From Methanolinea sp. UBA275 (GTDB lineage: Archaea; Halobacteriota; Methanomicrobia; Methanomicrobiales; Methanospirillaceae): DNA of 35,194 bases. The stretch covers positions 1-35,194 of the forward strand of contig DAWU01000029.1 in the NCBI GenBank assembly GCA_002506105.1, given 5' to 3'. The position numbers and the translations under genes are program-made. Below the pieces are notes generated by a model. The model worked only from the letters and a program-made list of their open reading frames with translations. It ran no database searches and was not told the origin of the DNA. This document shows, piece after piece, positions 9,303 to 16,953 of this stretch. Each line of letters begins with the position of its first letter. Position 1 is the stretch's first letter.

Positions 9303-9310
9303 TTTATGAT
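9303..9310 (+). promoter_or_regulatory. Possible TATA box for the Cache lipoprotein gene
   Basis: The sequence tttatgat is centred about 27 bases before the ATG at 9334, and no ribosome site is visible between them. The transcript may therefore start at or very near the ATG (leaderless). This is weak and pattern based. Confidence 0.3.
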
Positions 9311-9333
9311 GATTCCGTGCACATAATATACCC

Positions 9334-10308
9334 ATGACCCAGAGGATATTCCCGGTTTCAGCCTACATCCTTGTCTGCGGTATCGTGCTGGCATCCGGGT
9401 GTATCTCCTCACCAGGGATTACGGAGGACCCCCTCCCTATGATCCCGGGAGACCTGGCACTCTTTGTCCGGGAGGCTGCAGAATATGCGAACCTTTCAGG
9501 AAAAGACGCTGCCATTCGCGAGTTCAACCGCGATACGGGATCATTCACCCATGGAGACCTCTATATCTATGCCTATGACTACAACGGGACACTCCTCGCC
9601 CATCCCTACCTTGATGAGAGTGTAGGGACAAACCGGCTGAACTGGACCGATCTCCGCGGGCTCCCCGTCATCCGGATAGGGGCGCATGTGGCTGCACACG
9701 GCGGAGGGTATGTCGCTTACCTGTATCCCTTACCCCGTGAAGGCAGTGTCAACGAATCATCCCGGGATTCTTACGTGGTAAAGATCGGGTATGTGTATCC
9801 GGCAGGCGACGACCGGTGGATTGGATCAGGGATCTATCTGGAAGACCTTGAGGAGGGGAGTTCCGGGGCTGTCAGAAATGCGGTGCCTGAAATGACCTCT
9901 CTCGTGGAACGGGGGGCTGCATACGGACGCGACCGCGGTGACGTGGCAGCATTTACCGAGATCTCGAACAGGTCCGGATTATTTGTCGATCAGGATGCGC
10001 ATTACCTGTATGCATACGATTACCATGGAACCCTTCTCGCACATCCACACCTGCCGAATCTGATCGGAACAAGCCTGATCGAGCGCCAGGATCCATTCGG
10101 TATGAAGAATATCAGGGCCCTTGCTGATACGGCACGATCGGGAGGCGGTTACATTGTTTTTGTTTGGCCGAACCCTGAGAGGGAGAACCGCCAGGAACTG
10201 AAGATCGGGTATGTCCTTCCCGTTGATGGGGAGTGGTGGCTGGGCTCGGGAGTATATTTAAGCGAGATCACGGGAGTGGACACTTCCTTCCCTGTCCCAT
10301 CCGGATAA
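9334..10308 (+). CDS. Lipoprotein with two tandem Cache sensor domains
   Basis: The 324-residue protein begins with a signal peptide and a lipobox-like Leu-Ala-Ser-Gly-Cys (Cys near residue 23), so it is probably an extracytoplasmic lipoprotein. The rest is two copies of a Cache-type ligand-binding domain. Each copy has Tyr-Ala-Tyr-Asp-Tyr, Gly-Thr-Leu-Leu-Ala-His-Pro, a Gly-Gly-Gly-Tyr segment, Lys-Ile-Gly-Tyr-Val and Trp-x-Gly-Ser-Gly-x-Tyr-Leu. The copies lie at about residues 40-175 and 185-315. No kinase, methyl-accepting or HAMP part is fused, so it may be a stand-alone ligand-binding component working with a separate sensor. It is a single gene with its own promoter. Ligand unknown. 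Confidence 0.82.
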   Translation: MTQRIFPVSAYILVCGIVLASGCISSPGITEDPLPMIPGDLALFVREAAEYANLSGKDAAIREFNRDTGSFTHGDLYIYAYDYNGTLLAHPYLDESVGTNRLNWTDLRGLPVIRIGAHVAAHGGGYVAYLYPLPREGSVNESSRDSYVVKIGYVYPAGDDRWIGSGIYLEDLEEGSSGAVRNAVPEMTSLVERGAAYGRDRGDVAAFTEISNRSGLFVDQDAHYLYAYDYHGTLLAHPHLPNLIGTSLIERQDPFGMKNIRALADTARSGGGYIVFVWPNPERENRQELKIGYVLPVDGEWWLGSGVYLSEITGVDTSFPVPSG

Positions 10309-10403
10309 CGTGCCAGAGACGCTGGCGGTTTTCTCCCACGCGGGGGATTCACTCCAGTGAAGGGAAGAACCCCGCACCACCTTTTTCGAGGGCGAGAGGA
10401 AGT

Positions 10404-10412
10404 CCTAATACT
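10404..10412 (+). promoter_or_regulatory. Possible TATA element for dcd
   Basis: The sequence cctaatact lies about 28 bases before the dcd ATG, and no Shine-Dalgarno sequence occurs in between, which suggests a leaderless transcript. Weak support. Confidence 0.28.
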
Positions 10413-10435
10413 CATCGGGACCCTACCCTTTTCAC

Positions 10436-10993
10436 ATGATTCTCGTAGACTGGCAGATACTGGACAGGATACAGCGGGGGTTTATCAGGATTGAGCCTTT
10501 TGACCCCGGGCTCGTCCAGCCGAATTCCCTTGACATACGCCTCGGGAACCATTTTGTCTGGTACGAGAGGGGAGATCAGGTTATCGATCCTTTTCAGCAG
10601 GACACAATACACTCCGGTATCTCTGAAACCTCCACGGAGTCCATCGTCCTTGAACCCGGGCAGTTCATGCTGGCCGAGACACACGAGGTGATCGGCCTTC
10701 CCGATAATATCGTCGCCAGTATCGAAGGCAAGAGCAGTATCGCGAGGCTCGGAATCGAGCTGCACCAGACAGGGGGGTGGATCGATGCAGGATTCCGCGG
10801 TTCTATCACGCTCGAGATGTGCAACGTGAACCAGCGTCCGGTCCGCATGTACGCGGGGATGCCCATCGGGCAGCTGGTCTTCTATTCGACAGAAAGAGCA
10901 CTTCTTCCCTACGACAGGAAGAAGGATGCAAAGTACATGAACCAGCGTCAGGCGACACTCTCAAAGTACCACCGGAACCTGCAGGATTTCTGA
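10436..10993 (+). CDS. dcd: dCTP deaminase
   Basis: This 185-residue enzyme converts dCTP to dUTP, feeding dTMP synthesis. The trimeric dUTPase-like fold is recognisable from Gln-Pro-Asn-Ser-Leu-Asp-Ile-Arg-Leu-Gly, the nucleotide-binding Glu-Gly-Lys-Ser-Ser-Ile-Ala-Arg-Leu-Gly, and Gly-Trp-Ile-Asp-Ala-Gly-Phe-Arg-Gly with the catalytic Glu shortly after (Ile-Thr-Leu-Glu). Some archaeal relatives, such as the Methanocaldococcus enzyme, also have dUTPase activity, and I cannot separate the two functions from sequence alone. The gene stands alone between the Cache lipoprotein and ThrRS genes. No ribosome site is seen upstream of the ATG. Confidence 0.93.
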   Translation: MILVDWQILDRIQRGFIRIEPFDPGLVQPNSLDIRLGNHFVWYERGDQVIDPFQQDTIHSGISETSTESIVLEPGQFMLAETHEVIGLPDNIVASIEGKSSIARLGIELHQTGGWIDAGFRGSITLEMCNVNQRPVRMYAGMPIGQLVFYSTERALLPYDRKKDAKYMNQRQATLSKYHRNLQDF

Positions 10994-11057
10994 ATGGGTA
11001 TATACACCATGAAATCACAATTATCTGGGATGATCTGACCAAAACGGGAGTTATACC

Positions 11058-12887
11058 ATGCGACTTCTCTTGATTCACTCTGATTTTATTGAATTCGAGG
11101 CCAAAAAAAAGACGGGAATGGCCGAAGAAGGCCAGCCCCTGAAGGGTTTTACGGAAGAGGCGCTTACCGTGTTCTGTGCCGTGGAAGCAGCCGACGAGGA
11201 CGATATTCCCGGAGTTGTCGAACTCGCAGGCGAAGAGATCTCCAAGACCGCTGACCAGCTCTCTGTGGAGAACATCGTCCTCTACCCGTACGCTCACCTC
11301 TCGAGTGACCTTGCCCGGCCTGATGCTGCAGTTGGTGCCCTGAAGATGCTCGAGCATCTCCTCGCAGAAATTGGCTTTTCGGTGACCCGCGCTCCATTCG
11401 GGTGGTACAAGTCCTTCCGCATCTCATGCAAAGGCCACCCGCTTTCGGAACTCTCGAAGACCATCCTTCCCCCCGAAGACGGAAAGAAGGCCGAGAAGAA
11501 AGAGGTCACCCACGAATTTTTTGTCCTCACTCCCGATGGGAAGCGTCATGAACCGGCGGAGTACATGGATTCCTCGCCATTCGGATGCCTGCTCAAAAAA
11601 GAGCTCGGGGAACCCGCAGAAGGCGGCGGGGAACCGATCCACGTCGATCTGATGCGGAGCAAGGAGCTCGTGGACTATGAACCGGTCTCAGACGTGGGCC
11701 ACCTCAGGTGGATGCCCAAAGGCAAGCTTGTGCGCGATCTCCTGGCAGATTATGTCCTCCAGAAGGTGCTCCCGTACGGTGCAACTCCCGTTGAGACTCC
11801 CGTGATGTACGATCTTGGCGACCGTGCCATCTACGAGCATGCAGACAAGTTCGGGGAACGCCAGTACAGGTTCAAGAGCGGGACGAGAAGTATGATGCTC
11901 CGGTTCGCAGCATGCTTCGGGATGTTTTCCATCATGCGGGACATGCATATCTCCCCGAATACCCTCCCCATGAAGATGTACGAGCTCTCCACCTACTCCT
12001 TCCGCCACGAACAGAAGGGTGAGGTAATCGGATTGAAGCGGCTCCGTGCGTTTACCATGCCGGATATGCACTCACTCTGCACCGATATGCCCGAAGCACT
12101 CCTTTGCTTTGAGGAACAGCTCATGATGGGGTGGGAGACCGGGAAGGACTTCGGGACTGAGCTCGTCGGCGTGATCCGGTGCACACGTGACTTCTACGAA
12201 GAGCATCAGGACTGGGTCGCGAAGATGGTGAAGGTCTCAGGGTGCCCGATGCTGATCGAGATACTCTCCGAGCGTGTCCATTACTGGGTTGCGAAGGTCG
12301 ACCTCGCGGCCATCGACGGCCAGGGACGACCTATTGAGAATCCGACAGTCCAGATCGATGTCGAGAGTTCGAACCGGTTCGATATCAAGTATCACCTCGA
12401 AGGGAAGGAGGTTCACCCCCCTATTCTCCACTGTTCTCCGACAGGTTCTGTCGAGCGTGTCATCTGCGCCATCCTTGAGAGCACTGCACGGCAGGATGTA
12501 CCGAGGCTCCCGACGTGGCTCTCCCCGATCCAGGTCAGGGTCATCCCCGTCGCGGAGCGGCACCTCTTGTTTGCCGAGAAAATTGCCTCCGACCTGAACC
12601 GTGCAAAGATTCGCACTGACCTCGATGACCGCGACGAGAGCGTCGGTAAGAAGGTCCGCGAGGCAGGGATGGACTGGGTACCCTATGTTATCGTCGTAGG
12701 CGATACCGAGGTTGAAAGCGGGAGACTCACGGTTACCATCAGATCGAAGTCCGAGCCAAAAAAGCCCTTCAAGGAGTTGTTCTCATTCGATGATCTTGTC
12801 ACCCTGGTCCATGCTGATTGCGGAGCAATGCCGTTTCGGCCTCTGTATACCCCGATGAAGCTGTCGAAGAAGGCCAAATATATCTGA
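11058..12887 (+). CDS. thrS: Threonyl-tRNA synthetase, archaeal type
   Basis: The enzyme charges tRNA(Thr). The first 140 or so residues form the archaea-specific editing domain, related to D-aminoacyl-tRNA deacylase, opening with Met-Arg-Leu-Leu-Leu-Ile-His-Ser-Asp-Phe. This domain removes mischarged serine. The class II core follows, with motif 2 around Ser-Phe-Arg-His-Glu-Gln-Lys-Gly. Zinc ligands are visible as Cys in Ala-Ala-Cys-Phe-Gly, His in Pro-Asp-Met-His-Ser and His in Ile-Leu-His-Cys-Ser. A motif 3-like Ser-Val-Glu-Arg precedes the C-terminal anticodon-binding domain. The 609-residue length is normal for archaea. A GGGAG ribosome site is at 11046-11050, and gtatata near 10998 may be its TATA box. 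Confidence 0.96.
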   Translation: MRLLLIHSDFIEFEAKKKTGMAEEGQPLKGFTEEALTVFCAVEAADEDDIPGVVELAGEEISKTADQLSVENIVLYPYAHLSSDLARPDAAVGALKMLEHLLAEIGFSVTRAPFGWYKSFRISCKGHPLSELSKTILPPEDGKKAEKKEVTHEFFVLTPDGKRHEPAEYMDSSPFGCLLKKELGEPAEGGGEPIHVDLMRSKELVDYEPVSDVGHLRWMPKGKLVRDLLADYVLQKVLPYGATPVETPVMYDLGDRAIYEHADKFGERQYRFKSGTRSMMLRFAACFGMFSIMRDMHISPNTLPMKMYELSTYSFRHEQKGEVIGLKRLRAFTMPDMHSLCTDMPEALLCFEEQLMMGWETGKDFGTELVGVIRCTRDFYEEHQDWVAKMVKVSGCPMLIEILSERVHYWVAKVDLAAIDGQGRPIENPTVQIDVESSNRFDIKYHLEGKEVHPPILHCSPTGSVERVICAILESTARQDVPRLPTWLSPIQVRVIPVAERHLLFAEKIASDLNRAKIRTDLDDRDESVGKKVREAGMDWVPYVIVVGDTEVESGRLTVTIRSKSEPKKPFKELFSFDDLVTLVHADCGAMPFRPLYTPMKLSKKAKYI

Positions 12888-12920
12888 ACCTTTATCCAAA
12901 CCAATAACCACTCCTTTTTC

Positions 12921-12936
12921 CATACTTTTTCTCTGA
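12921..12936 (+). terminator. T-rich probable terminator after thrS
   Basis: Two T5 runs (cctttttccatacttttt) follow the thrS stop within 50 bases. Archaeal RNA polymerase terminates at such oligo-T tracts. The tract lies immediately before the YkgJ-family gene. Confidence 0.35.
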
Positions 12937-12944
12937 CTGCTATC

Positions 12945-13343
12945 ATGACCTCCGAACAGATATGCAGGCAATGCGGGCACTGCTGCGAGCGGTGGGGATG
13001 GGGCCAGAAAGGGACAGTTGATGACCTTATCCCGTGGATCCGGCAGGATAAGCAGGATATACTGCAGCATGTGACGGTATACCTGGACAGCAACCGGAAG
13101 GTACGCGGCACCGATGTTGCGGCAGGGGATCTGCCATATATCCTGAAGGTCTGGTTCTGGCAGGATCCTTCCGGCAGGAGGCTCCGGTACTGTCCTTTCC
13201 TGGCGAGAAGAGAGGATGGCAGGGCTTTCTGTAGGATCCACGATGTCCGCCCTGCGGTATGCAGGGAATATGCTCCCTGGAACTGCAGCGACGGAGAATA
13301 CCAGAATGTGCGGTGCCAGGCGTGCAGGGAGAAGACACCGTGA
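12945..13343 (+). CDS. YkgJ-family cysteine-cluster protein
   Basis: The 132-residue protein has the YkgJ/UPF0153 pattern: an N-terminal Cys-Arg-Gln-Cys-Gly-His-Cys-Cys (residues 7-14), a middle Tyr-Cys-Pro-Phe-Leu, then Cys-Arg-Ile-His-x-x-Arg-Pro-x-x-Cys-Arg-Glu-Tyr, and a final Cys-x-x-Cys. This arrangement is thought to bind a metal, either zinc or an iron-sulfur cluster. The molecular role of the family is not established; such proteins are abundant in methanogens. It has no signal peptide and is probably cytoplasmic. It starts at ATG 57 bases after thrS and is probably a separate unit. Confidence 0.85.
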   Translation: MTSEQICRQCGHCCERWGWGQKGTVDDLIPWIRQDKQDILQHVTVYLDSNRKVRGTDVAAGDLPYILKVWFWQDPSGRRLRYCPFLARREDGRAFCRIHDVRPAVCREYAPWNCSDGEYQNVRCQACREKTP

Positions 13344-13481
13344 TGTTTTCGAATCGGGGTGAATCACATCGGAGGACTCTATCCGGACATTCCCGATTTG
13401 ACAAGGAAGACAGGGATATCGGCAATCCCTAATCGTACAACGATCAACAGCAGTTGTCAAAAAATACCCCTGTCTTGATTG

Positions 13482-13796
13482 TCAGGAGGTAAGGCTATCC
13501 TGCAGGCACTGTTCCTTTCTTATGCACGTCGCGCTCTCATGCAGGATATATGCACGTGTCGTATATTTTGGATCGGGCATGGTCGCTGCCTGACAGTTAT
13601 CCCTCCCGGATGATAACAGCGGAACACACTCCTGTTTGACTGCCATGCAGCATGGTGAATGAGTCTCCCCATTCTGGAGGTTCCGATCAGCTGCCCGTAT
13701 ACTGATTTCACTGGGTACTACCCCCTTCGTCCGGAAATGACAGGTTTGAGCCTCCCCTATCCCTGAAAGGCTATGCGGACGTGTGCACTCTTCCAT
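13482..13796 (-). CDS. Doubtful small Cys-rich ORF
   Basis: This reverse-strand frame of 104 residues is the only candidate gene in the spacer. Its C-terminal 60 residues have regularly placed cysteines (Cys-Cys-Met-Ala, Glu-Cys-Val-Pro, Asn-Cys-Gln-Ala, Thr-Cys-Ile-Arg, Gln-Cys-Leu) and acceptable codon usage, which hints at a small metal-binding protein. The N-terminal 40 residues look unremarkable, and I recognise no family. It could equally be a chance frame or the decayed end of a gene. Confidence 0.25.
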   Translation of the reverse strand: MEECTRPHSLSGIGEAQTCHFRTKGVVPSEISIRAADRNLQNGETHSPCCMAVKQECVPLLSSGRDNCQAATMPDPKYTTRAYILHESATCIRKEQCLQDSLTS

Positions 13797-13902
13797 GATA
13801 AGTGCTGCGAATAGGTATCACCATCCATATCACCTTGCCCTCTTTTTTAGGGAACGATTGCATCTTCTTGCATGGTTGATTGCAAGAATGTCGAATGAAG
13901 GC

Positions 13903-13910
13903 TTATAAAA
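13903..13910 (+). promoter_or_regulatory. TATA box for the CBS-domain gene
   Basis: The sequence gcttataaaa is a close match to an archaeal TATA box. The predicted start, near 13935, leaves a leader of about 70 bases. GGGGATC just before the ATG at 14007 can serve as the ribosome site. Confidence 0.6.
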
Positions 13911-14006
13911 CCGAGAGGGAGAAGTCTCTTCGTCATTACTTCCCTCATTCCATTCCGTCGTAACCTTTTTACCGCTAGACGATATCTCTGTCCATTGGGG
14001 ATCAGT

Positions 14007-14831
14007 ATGGTTGCACCAGAGAAACCCGGGATTGAATTCCAGAGTGTCGTCGACCGTGCCTACCACGAATACAAGAGGCACAGGAAAGTGGAGGATATCA
14101 TGAGCCAGGAAGTGGCTGTCACCACTCCCCATGCTTCAATGTCCGAGGCTGCGCAGGCCATGGGGGAACGCCGCATTGGAAGTCTTATCGTTGTCCAGTA
14201 CGGGACACCCATAGCCATTGTCACCGAACGGGACCTGCTCTCGAAGGTTCTTGCCGGCGGGATGGATCTCGACAGAACAAGGGTCGCAGATGTCATGTCT
14301 TTCCCGCTCATCAAAATATGCCCGGACCTTGAGATCCGCGAGGCAGCAAAAATTATGATAGGCAAGAAAGGACGACTCGCCGTCTTCAAATGTGGCCTGA
14401 TGTGCGGGGTAATTACCGCCTCCGATCTCATCCGCGAGATGCCGGATGCCCCTGAAACCTCCATGGTTGTTGACGACTTCATGACAAAAGAGGTGGTCAC
14501 CGTTGAGGATGACCAGAAAATCAATGATGTGGCGCAGATCATGGGTAAAAAACGGATCGGGAGCGTGATTGTGACTGAAAAAGGCTCTCCCAGGGGTATT
14601 TTTACCGAACGGGATCTTCTCTCGGCGATGATCGCCAAGGGGGTTTCGCTCGATGTCCCGGCCGGGGAGGTATGCTCGCCAATGCTCGTGTCTGCTCCTG
14701 CAGGAATCAGTATCCATGAGGCTGCGAAGTTAATGGCGGCAAAACATATCCGGAGGCTTCCGCTGATGAAGAAGAAAAAAATTTCGGGGATTATCACTGC
14801 AAGAGACCTCGTGGAAGCATACGCGCGTTAG
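14007..14831 (+). CDS. Protein with four CBS domains
   Basis: The 274-residue protein is made of two Bateman modules. The first CBS pair begins at about residue 24 (Val-Glu-Asp-Ile-Met-Ser) and the second near residue 150 (Val-Asp-Asp-Phe-Met-Thr-Lys-Glu). Repeated motifs such as Arg-Ile-Gly-Ser-Leu-Ile-Val, Gly-Ile-Phe-Thr-Glu-Arg-Asp-Leu-Leu and Gly-Ile-Ile-Thr-Ala-Arg-Asp-Leu are visible. CBS pairs bind adenine nucleotides or S-adenosylmethionine and usually regulate partner proteins. No enzymatic domain is attached. I chose ATG at 14007, since an in-frame TTG at 13995 adds only four residues and lacks a better ribosome site. It appears to be a single gene with its own strong promoter. Confidence 0.88.
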   Translation: MVAPEKPGIEFQSVVDRAYHEYKRHRKVEDIMSQEVAVTTPHASMSEAAQAMGERRIGSLIVVQYGTPIAIVTERDLLSKVLAGGMDLDRTRVADVMSFPLIKICPDLEIREAAKIMIGKKGRLAVFKCGLMCGVITASDLIREMPDAPETSMVVDDFMTKEVVTVEDDQKINDVAQIMGKKRIGSVIVTEKGSPRGIFTERDLLSAMIAKGVSLDVPAGEVCSPMLVSAPAGISIHEAAKLMAAKHIRRLPLMKKKKISGIITARDLVEAYAR

Positions 14832-14998
14832 TGAGGGGGCCCTGGCACGGCACACCATGATCGGGACAGTTTCCCCTGATTAAAAAAGCGTAACCTGGGG
14901 GTTCCTCTGTCTCACCCTCCCTTCCCGCGTTTCTTTTCGCATCGTCCTTTCACAGTATTTCTTGACTGAAATCCACTCCTAGTACCCATCCACTATAG

Positions 14999-15008
14999 CA
15001 TTATACAT
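14999..15008 (+). promoter_or_regulatory. Putative TATA box for the DUF3795 gene
   Basis: The sequence cattatacat lies about 55 bases before the ATG and resembles an archaeal TATA element. It would give a leader of about 30 bases. Confidence 0.4.
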
Positions 15009-15059
15009 TTTCACCCCACGCACCACAGGTATTTTTTCGGGAAAATACAGTCTCTGCAT

Positions 15060-15500
15060 ATGGATACAGAAAAGGTCGTAACGTACTGCGGGCTCTGTTG
15101 CCTTGATTGCCACGGGCATACCCAGAAAATTCCGGATATGGCAAGGGATTTGAGAAAAGAGCTCCGCCGGGTTCACTACGAAAAATTTGCAAAGACAATC
15201 TCGGCATTGCCCTTCGGGAGTGCATTTCAGAATTACCAGGAATGCTACGATGCACTCGGGCTTATGATGAAATTCAGGTGCACAAAAGGCTGCAGAAACG
15301 GTGGAGGCCCGCCTTCCTGTAAAATCAGGAATTGCTGCCAGGACAAAAATCTCAAAGGCTGCTGGGAATGCGAGGTGTATGAAACATGTGGAAATCTTGA
15401 CTTCCTGAAGGCAAACCACGGAGACGGGCATCTAAAAAACCTGGCATTCATCAAAAAGAATGGAATGGAGCGCTTCGTGAAGGGAAAAAGGTCCTGGTAA
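15060..15500 (+). CDS. DUF3795-family Cys-rich protein
   Basis: This 146-residue protein matches the pattern of DUF3795, a family of small Cys-rich proteins common in anaerobic archaea and bacteria. Visible clusters are Tyr-Cys-Gly-Leu-Cys-Cys-Leu-Asp-Cys at residues 9-17, Cys-Thr-Lys-Gly-Cys near 79, Ser-Cys-Lys-Ile-Arg-Asn-Cys-Cys near 90, and Gly-Cys-Trp-Glu-Cys-Glu-Val-Tyr-Glu-Thr-Cys near 104. The C-terminal helix (Asn-Leu-Ala-Phe-Ile-Lys-Lys-Asn-Gly) is also typical. Metal or iron-sulfur binding is likely, but the function is unknown. No clear ribosome site precedes the ATG. Confidence 0.85.
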   Translation: MDTEKVVTYCGLCCLDCHGHTQKIPDMARDLRKELRRVHYEKFAKTISALPFGSAFQNYQECYDALGLMMKFRCTKGCRNGGGPPSCKIRNCCQDKNLKGCWECEVYETCGNLDFLKANHGDGHLKNLAFIKKNGMERFVKGKRSW

Positions 15501-15539
15501 TGTGAAAATTACCCAGATTATCAGATAGTCCATCTGTCA

Positions 15540-15576
15540 TTTGACAGGAAGGTATATATGTCGTCCTTTGACAGGA
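15540..15576 (+). promoter_or_regulatory. TATA box flanked by direct repeats, zinc-ribbon gene promoter
   Basis: The sequence ggtatatatg (15551-15560) is a good archaeal TATA box. It is bracketed by two identical decamers TTTGACAGGA at 15540-15549 and 15567-15576, spaced 27 bases apart. The second copy would lie between the TATA box and the transcription start near 15583, a usual place for a repressor site. Confidence 0.5.
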
Positions 15577-15626
15577 GGAACAGGAACATTTTTCCTGAAG
15601 GAAAGGAGATGTGAGGAGATTGCTCA

Positions 15627-15827
15627 ATGGAAGAAAAAAAAAAGAAAAAGTGCCTCGCGTGCGGCGTGGATCTCCAGTATATGAGAAGGGCCGATTTCCG
15701 CACAGGGGGATACGAAGGATTATCGAAACTGTTCCTAGGTGTATGTGCAGAGCTTGACGAGACAACAATTCCATTTGACATGTATATATGCCCAACATGC
15801 AGGAAGATCGAATTCTATGCAAAATAA
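15627..15827 (+). CDS. Small zinc-ribbon protein
   Basis: The 66-residue protein starts with a Lys-rich segment. It then has Cys-Leu-Ala-Cys-Gly near the N-terminus and Cys-Pro-Thr-Cys-Arg-Lys-Ile-Glu-Phe near the C-terminus, a four-Cys zinc ribbon. The middle Phe-Arg-Thr-Gly-Gly-Tyr-Glu-Gly and Pro-Phe-Asp-Met-Tyr-Ile-Cys stretches resemble a family of short nucleic-acid-binding-type zinc-ribbon proteins that I know from bacteria and archaea, whose role is not established. A GAGGAG ribosome site sits eight bases before the ATG, and the promoter has direct repeats around its TATA box, suggesting regulated expression. Confidence 0.75.
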   Translation: MEEKKKKKCLACGVDLQYMRRADFRTGGYEGLSKLFLGVCAELDETTIPFDMYICPTCRKIEFYAK

Positions 15828-15868
15828 CGCATATCTCCTTTGTATACTCCACGGGAATCCGGACGTGA

Positions 15869-15876
15869 CATATAAC
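15869..15876 (+). promoter_or_regulatory. Putative TATA box for msrA
   Basis: The sequence catataac lies about 60 bases before the msrA ATG and fits an archaeal TATA element. The leader would be about 30 bases. Confidence 0.4.
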
Positions 15877-15932
15877 TAACGGGTCATTATCCCCCGATTT
15901 TTTAGATTACCACAATATCCTTCACTCATCGA

Positions 15933-16454
15933 ATGAAAGAAAAGAGCATGGAAGAAGCGCACAACCTCGAGCAGGCGACATTTGCGGCCGGATGTTTCTG
16001 GGGAGTCGAAGCCGAGTTCCGACGGGTTGAAGGGGTGGTGAAGACGTGTGCCGGATACACCGGAGGGGATATAGCAGACCCCACGTACGATAGGGTCTGT
16101 TCGGGAACCACGGGACACGCAGAGGCGGTAAGGGTGATCTATGACCCCGGGAGAGTGACCTACGATCAACTCCTTGATGTATTCTGGGAGATTCATGACC
16201 CGACCCAGGTCAACCGCCAGGGGCCGGACATTGGAACGAATTACCGGTCGGCCATTTTCTACCATTCACCCGAACAGAAAGCCCTGGCCGAGGCTTCAAG
16301 GGACCGGCTTCAGCAGTCCGGCAGATTTGGAAAGAAGCCGATTGCTACAGAGATCAGTCCCGCTATGGATTTCTGGATGGCCGAAGAGTACCACCAGCAG
16401 TATTTTGAGAAGTGCGGGTCCGGATACTGCACATCCCAGAAATACTGGGGATGA
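15933..16454 (+). CDS. msrA: Peptide methionine sulfoxide reductase A
   Basis: MsrA reduces the S-epimer of methionine sulfoxide in oxidised proteins. The catalytic motif Ala-Ala-Gly-Cys-Phe-Trp-Gly is at residues 18-24, and the family stretches Gly-Tyr-Thr-Gly-Gly, Gly-His-Ala-Glu-Ala-Val and Gly-Thr-Asn-Tyr-Arg-Ser follow. A C-terminal Cys pair (Lys-Cys-Gly-Ser-Gly-Tyr-Cys) may supply the resolving cysteine. The 173-residue length is normal. A second in-frame ATG five codons in is possible. Oxidative-repair functions in an anaerobe would suit occasional oxygen exposure, and the nearby flavodoxin may be functionally related, though the two are not in one operon. Confidence 0.93.
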   Translation: MKEKSMEEAHNLEQATFAAGCFWGVEAEFRRVEGVVKTCAGYTGGDIADPTYDRVCSGTTGHAEAVRVIYDPGRVTYDQLLDVFWEIHDPTQVNRQGPDIGTNYRSAIFYHSPEQKALAEASRDRLQQSGRFGKKPIATEISPAMDFWMAEEYHQQYFEKCGSGYCTSQKYWG

Positions 16455-16644
16455 ACCCGGAACAGGGGTATAATTCCTTGGCGAGAAAGGTATGTACCGA
16501 GCAGCTTCCTGCATACTCATGCTTCACACAATAATCCTTGGATTAATATCACACCTCTGAAAGCACCCGGGATATGATCTTTTCGCAGTGAAAGGAAACG
16601 AAATGTTGGGTAATCACACCAAGGAATCCTTTTTCCGGTAGCCT
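16455..16644. other. Spacer after msrA
   Basis: I see no gene here. Together with the kinase remnant that follows, it makes a 500-base stretch without an intact gene between msrA and the flavodoxin gene. Confidence 0.4.
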
Positions 16645-16860
16645 CTATGGGAAACCCCTTATCTCGAACCGGACTCCCTTTCCGGGTATACCTGTCTCGT
16701 GTATGGTAATTCCTGGTATTGCGAGGATCTGGCCGGTAAGCACCATGCCAAAACCCTTCTGCCCTCCGATCACCTGATCAAAGAGGGATTTTTTATCGAA
16801 TTTGAAATACCCGCGCCATCATCTTCGTATGTTGATATTGCCATTGGAGAAGCATATGAT
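16645..16860 (-). pseudogene. Frameshifted remnant of a histidine-kinase ATPase domain
   Basis: No open frame covers this stretch, yet reverse-strand reading recovers the C-terminal half of a HATPase domain. The N/G1-box piece Thr-Tyr-Glu-Asp-Asp-Gly-Ala-Gly-Ile is encoded around 16809-16830. After a frame change near 16795-16812 the sequence continues with Asp-Lys-Lys-Ser-Leu-Phe-Asp-Gln-Val, then Lys-Gly-Phe-Gly-Met-Val-Leu, Gln-Ile-Leu-Ala-Ile-Pro-Gly-Ile-Thr-Ile, Gly-Ile-Pro-Gly-Lys-Gly-Val-Arg-Phe-Glu-Ile and a stop at 16645-16647. The intact kinase about 1.5 kb downstream has the same order of motifs. No upstream kinase portion is convincing, so this is a decayed fragment. Confidence 0.7.
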
Positions 16861-16953
16861 GACGCAAGGAATACGTGAAAAAAACTCTGCGAGAAAGAAT
16901 AAGATCCCTTATAGATGGAGACCCCCTAAATCTGTTCAGAAGAGAATGAGATT

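Larger units (their letters stand above)
13344..14006. other. Long spacer between YkgJ and CBS genes
   Basis: No firmly supported gene lies in this 660-base region. It contains one doubtful Cys-rich reverse frame (listed separately), a T-run at 13843-13848, and a strong TATA box for the CBS gene. The composition is close to the flanking genes, and no mobile-element ends were seen. Confidence 0.4.
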
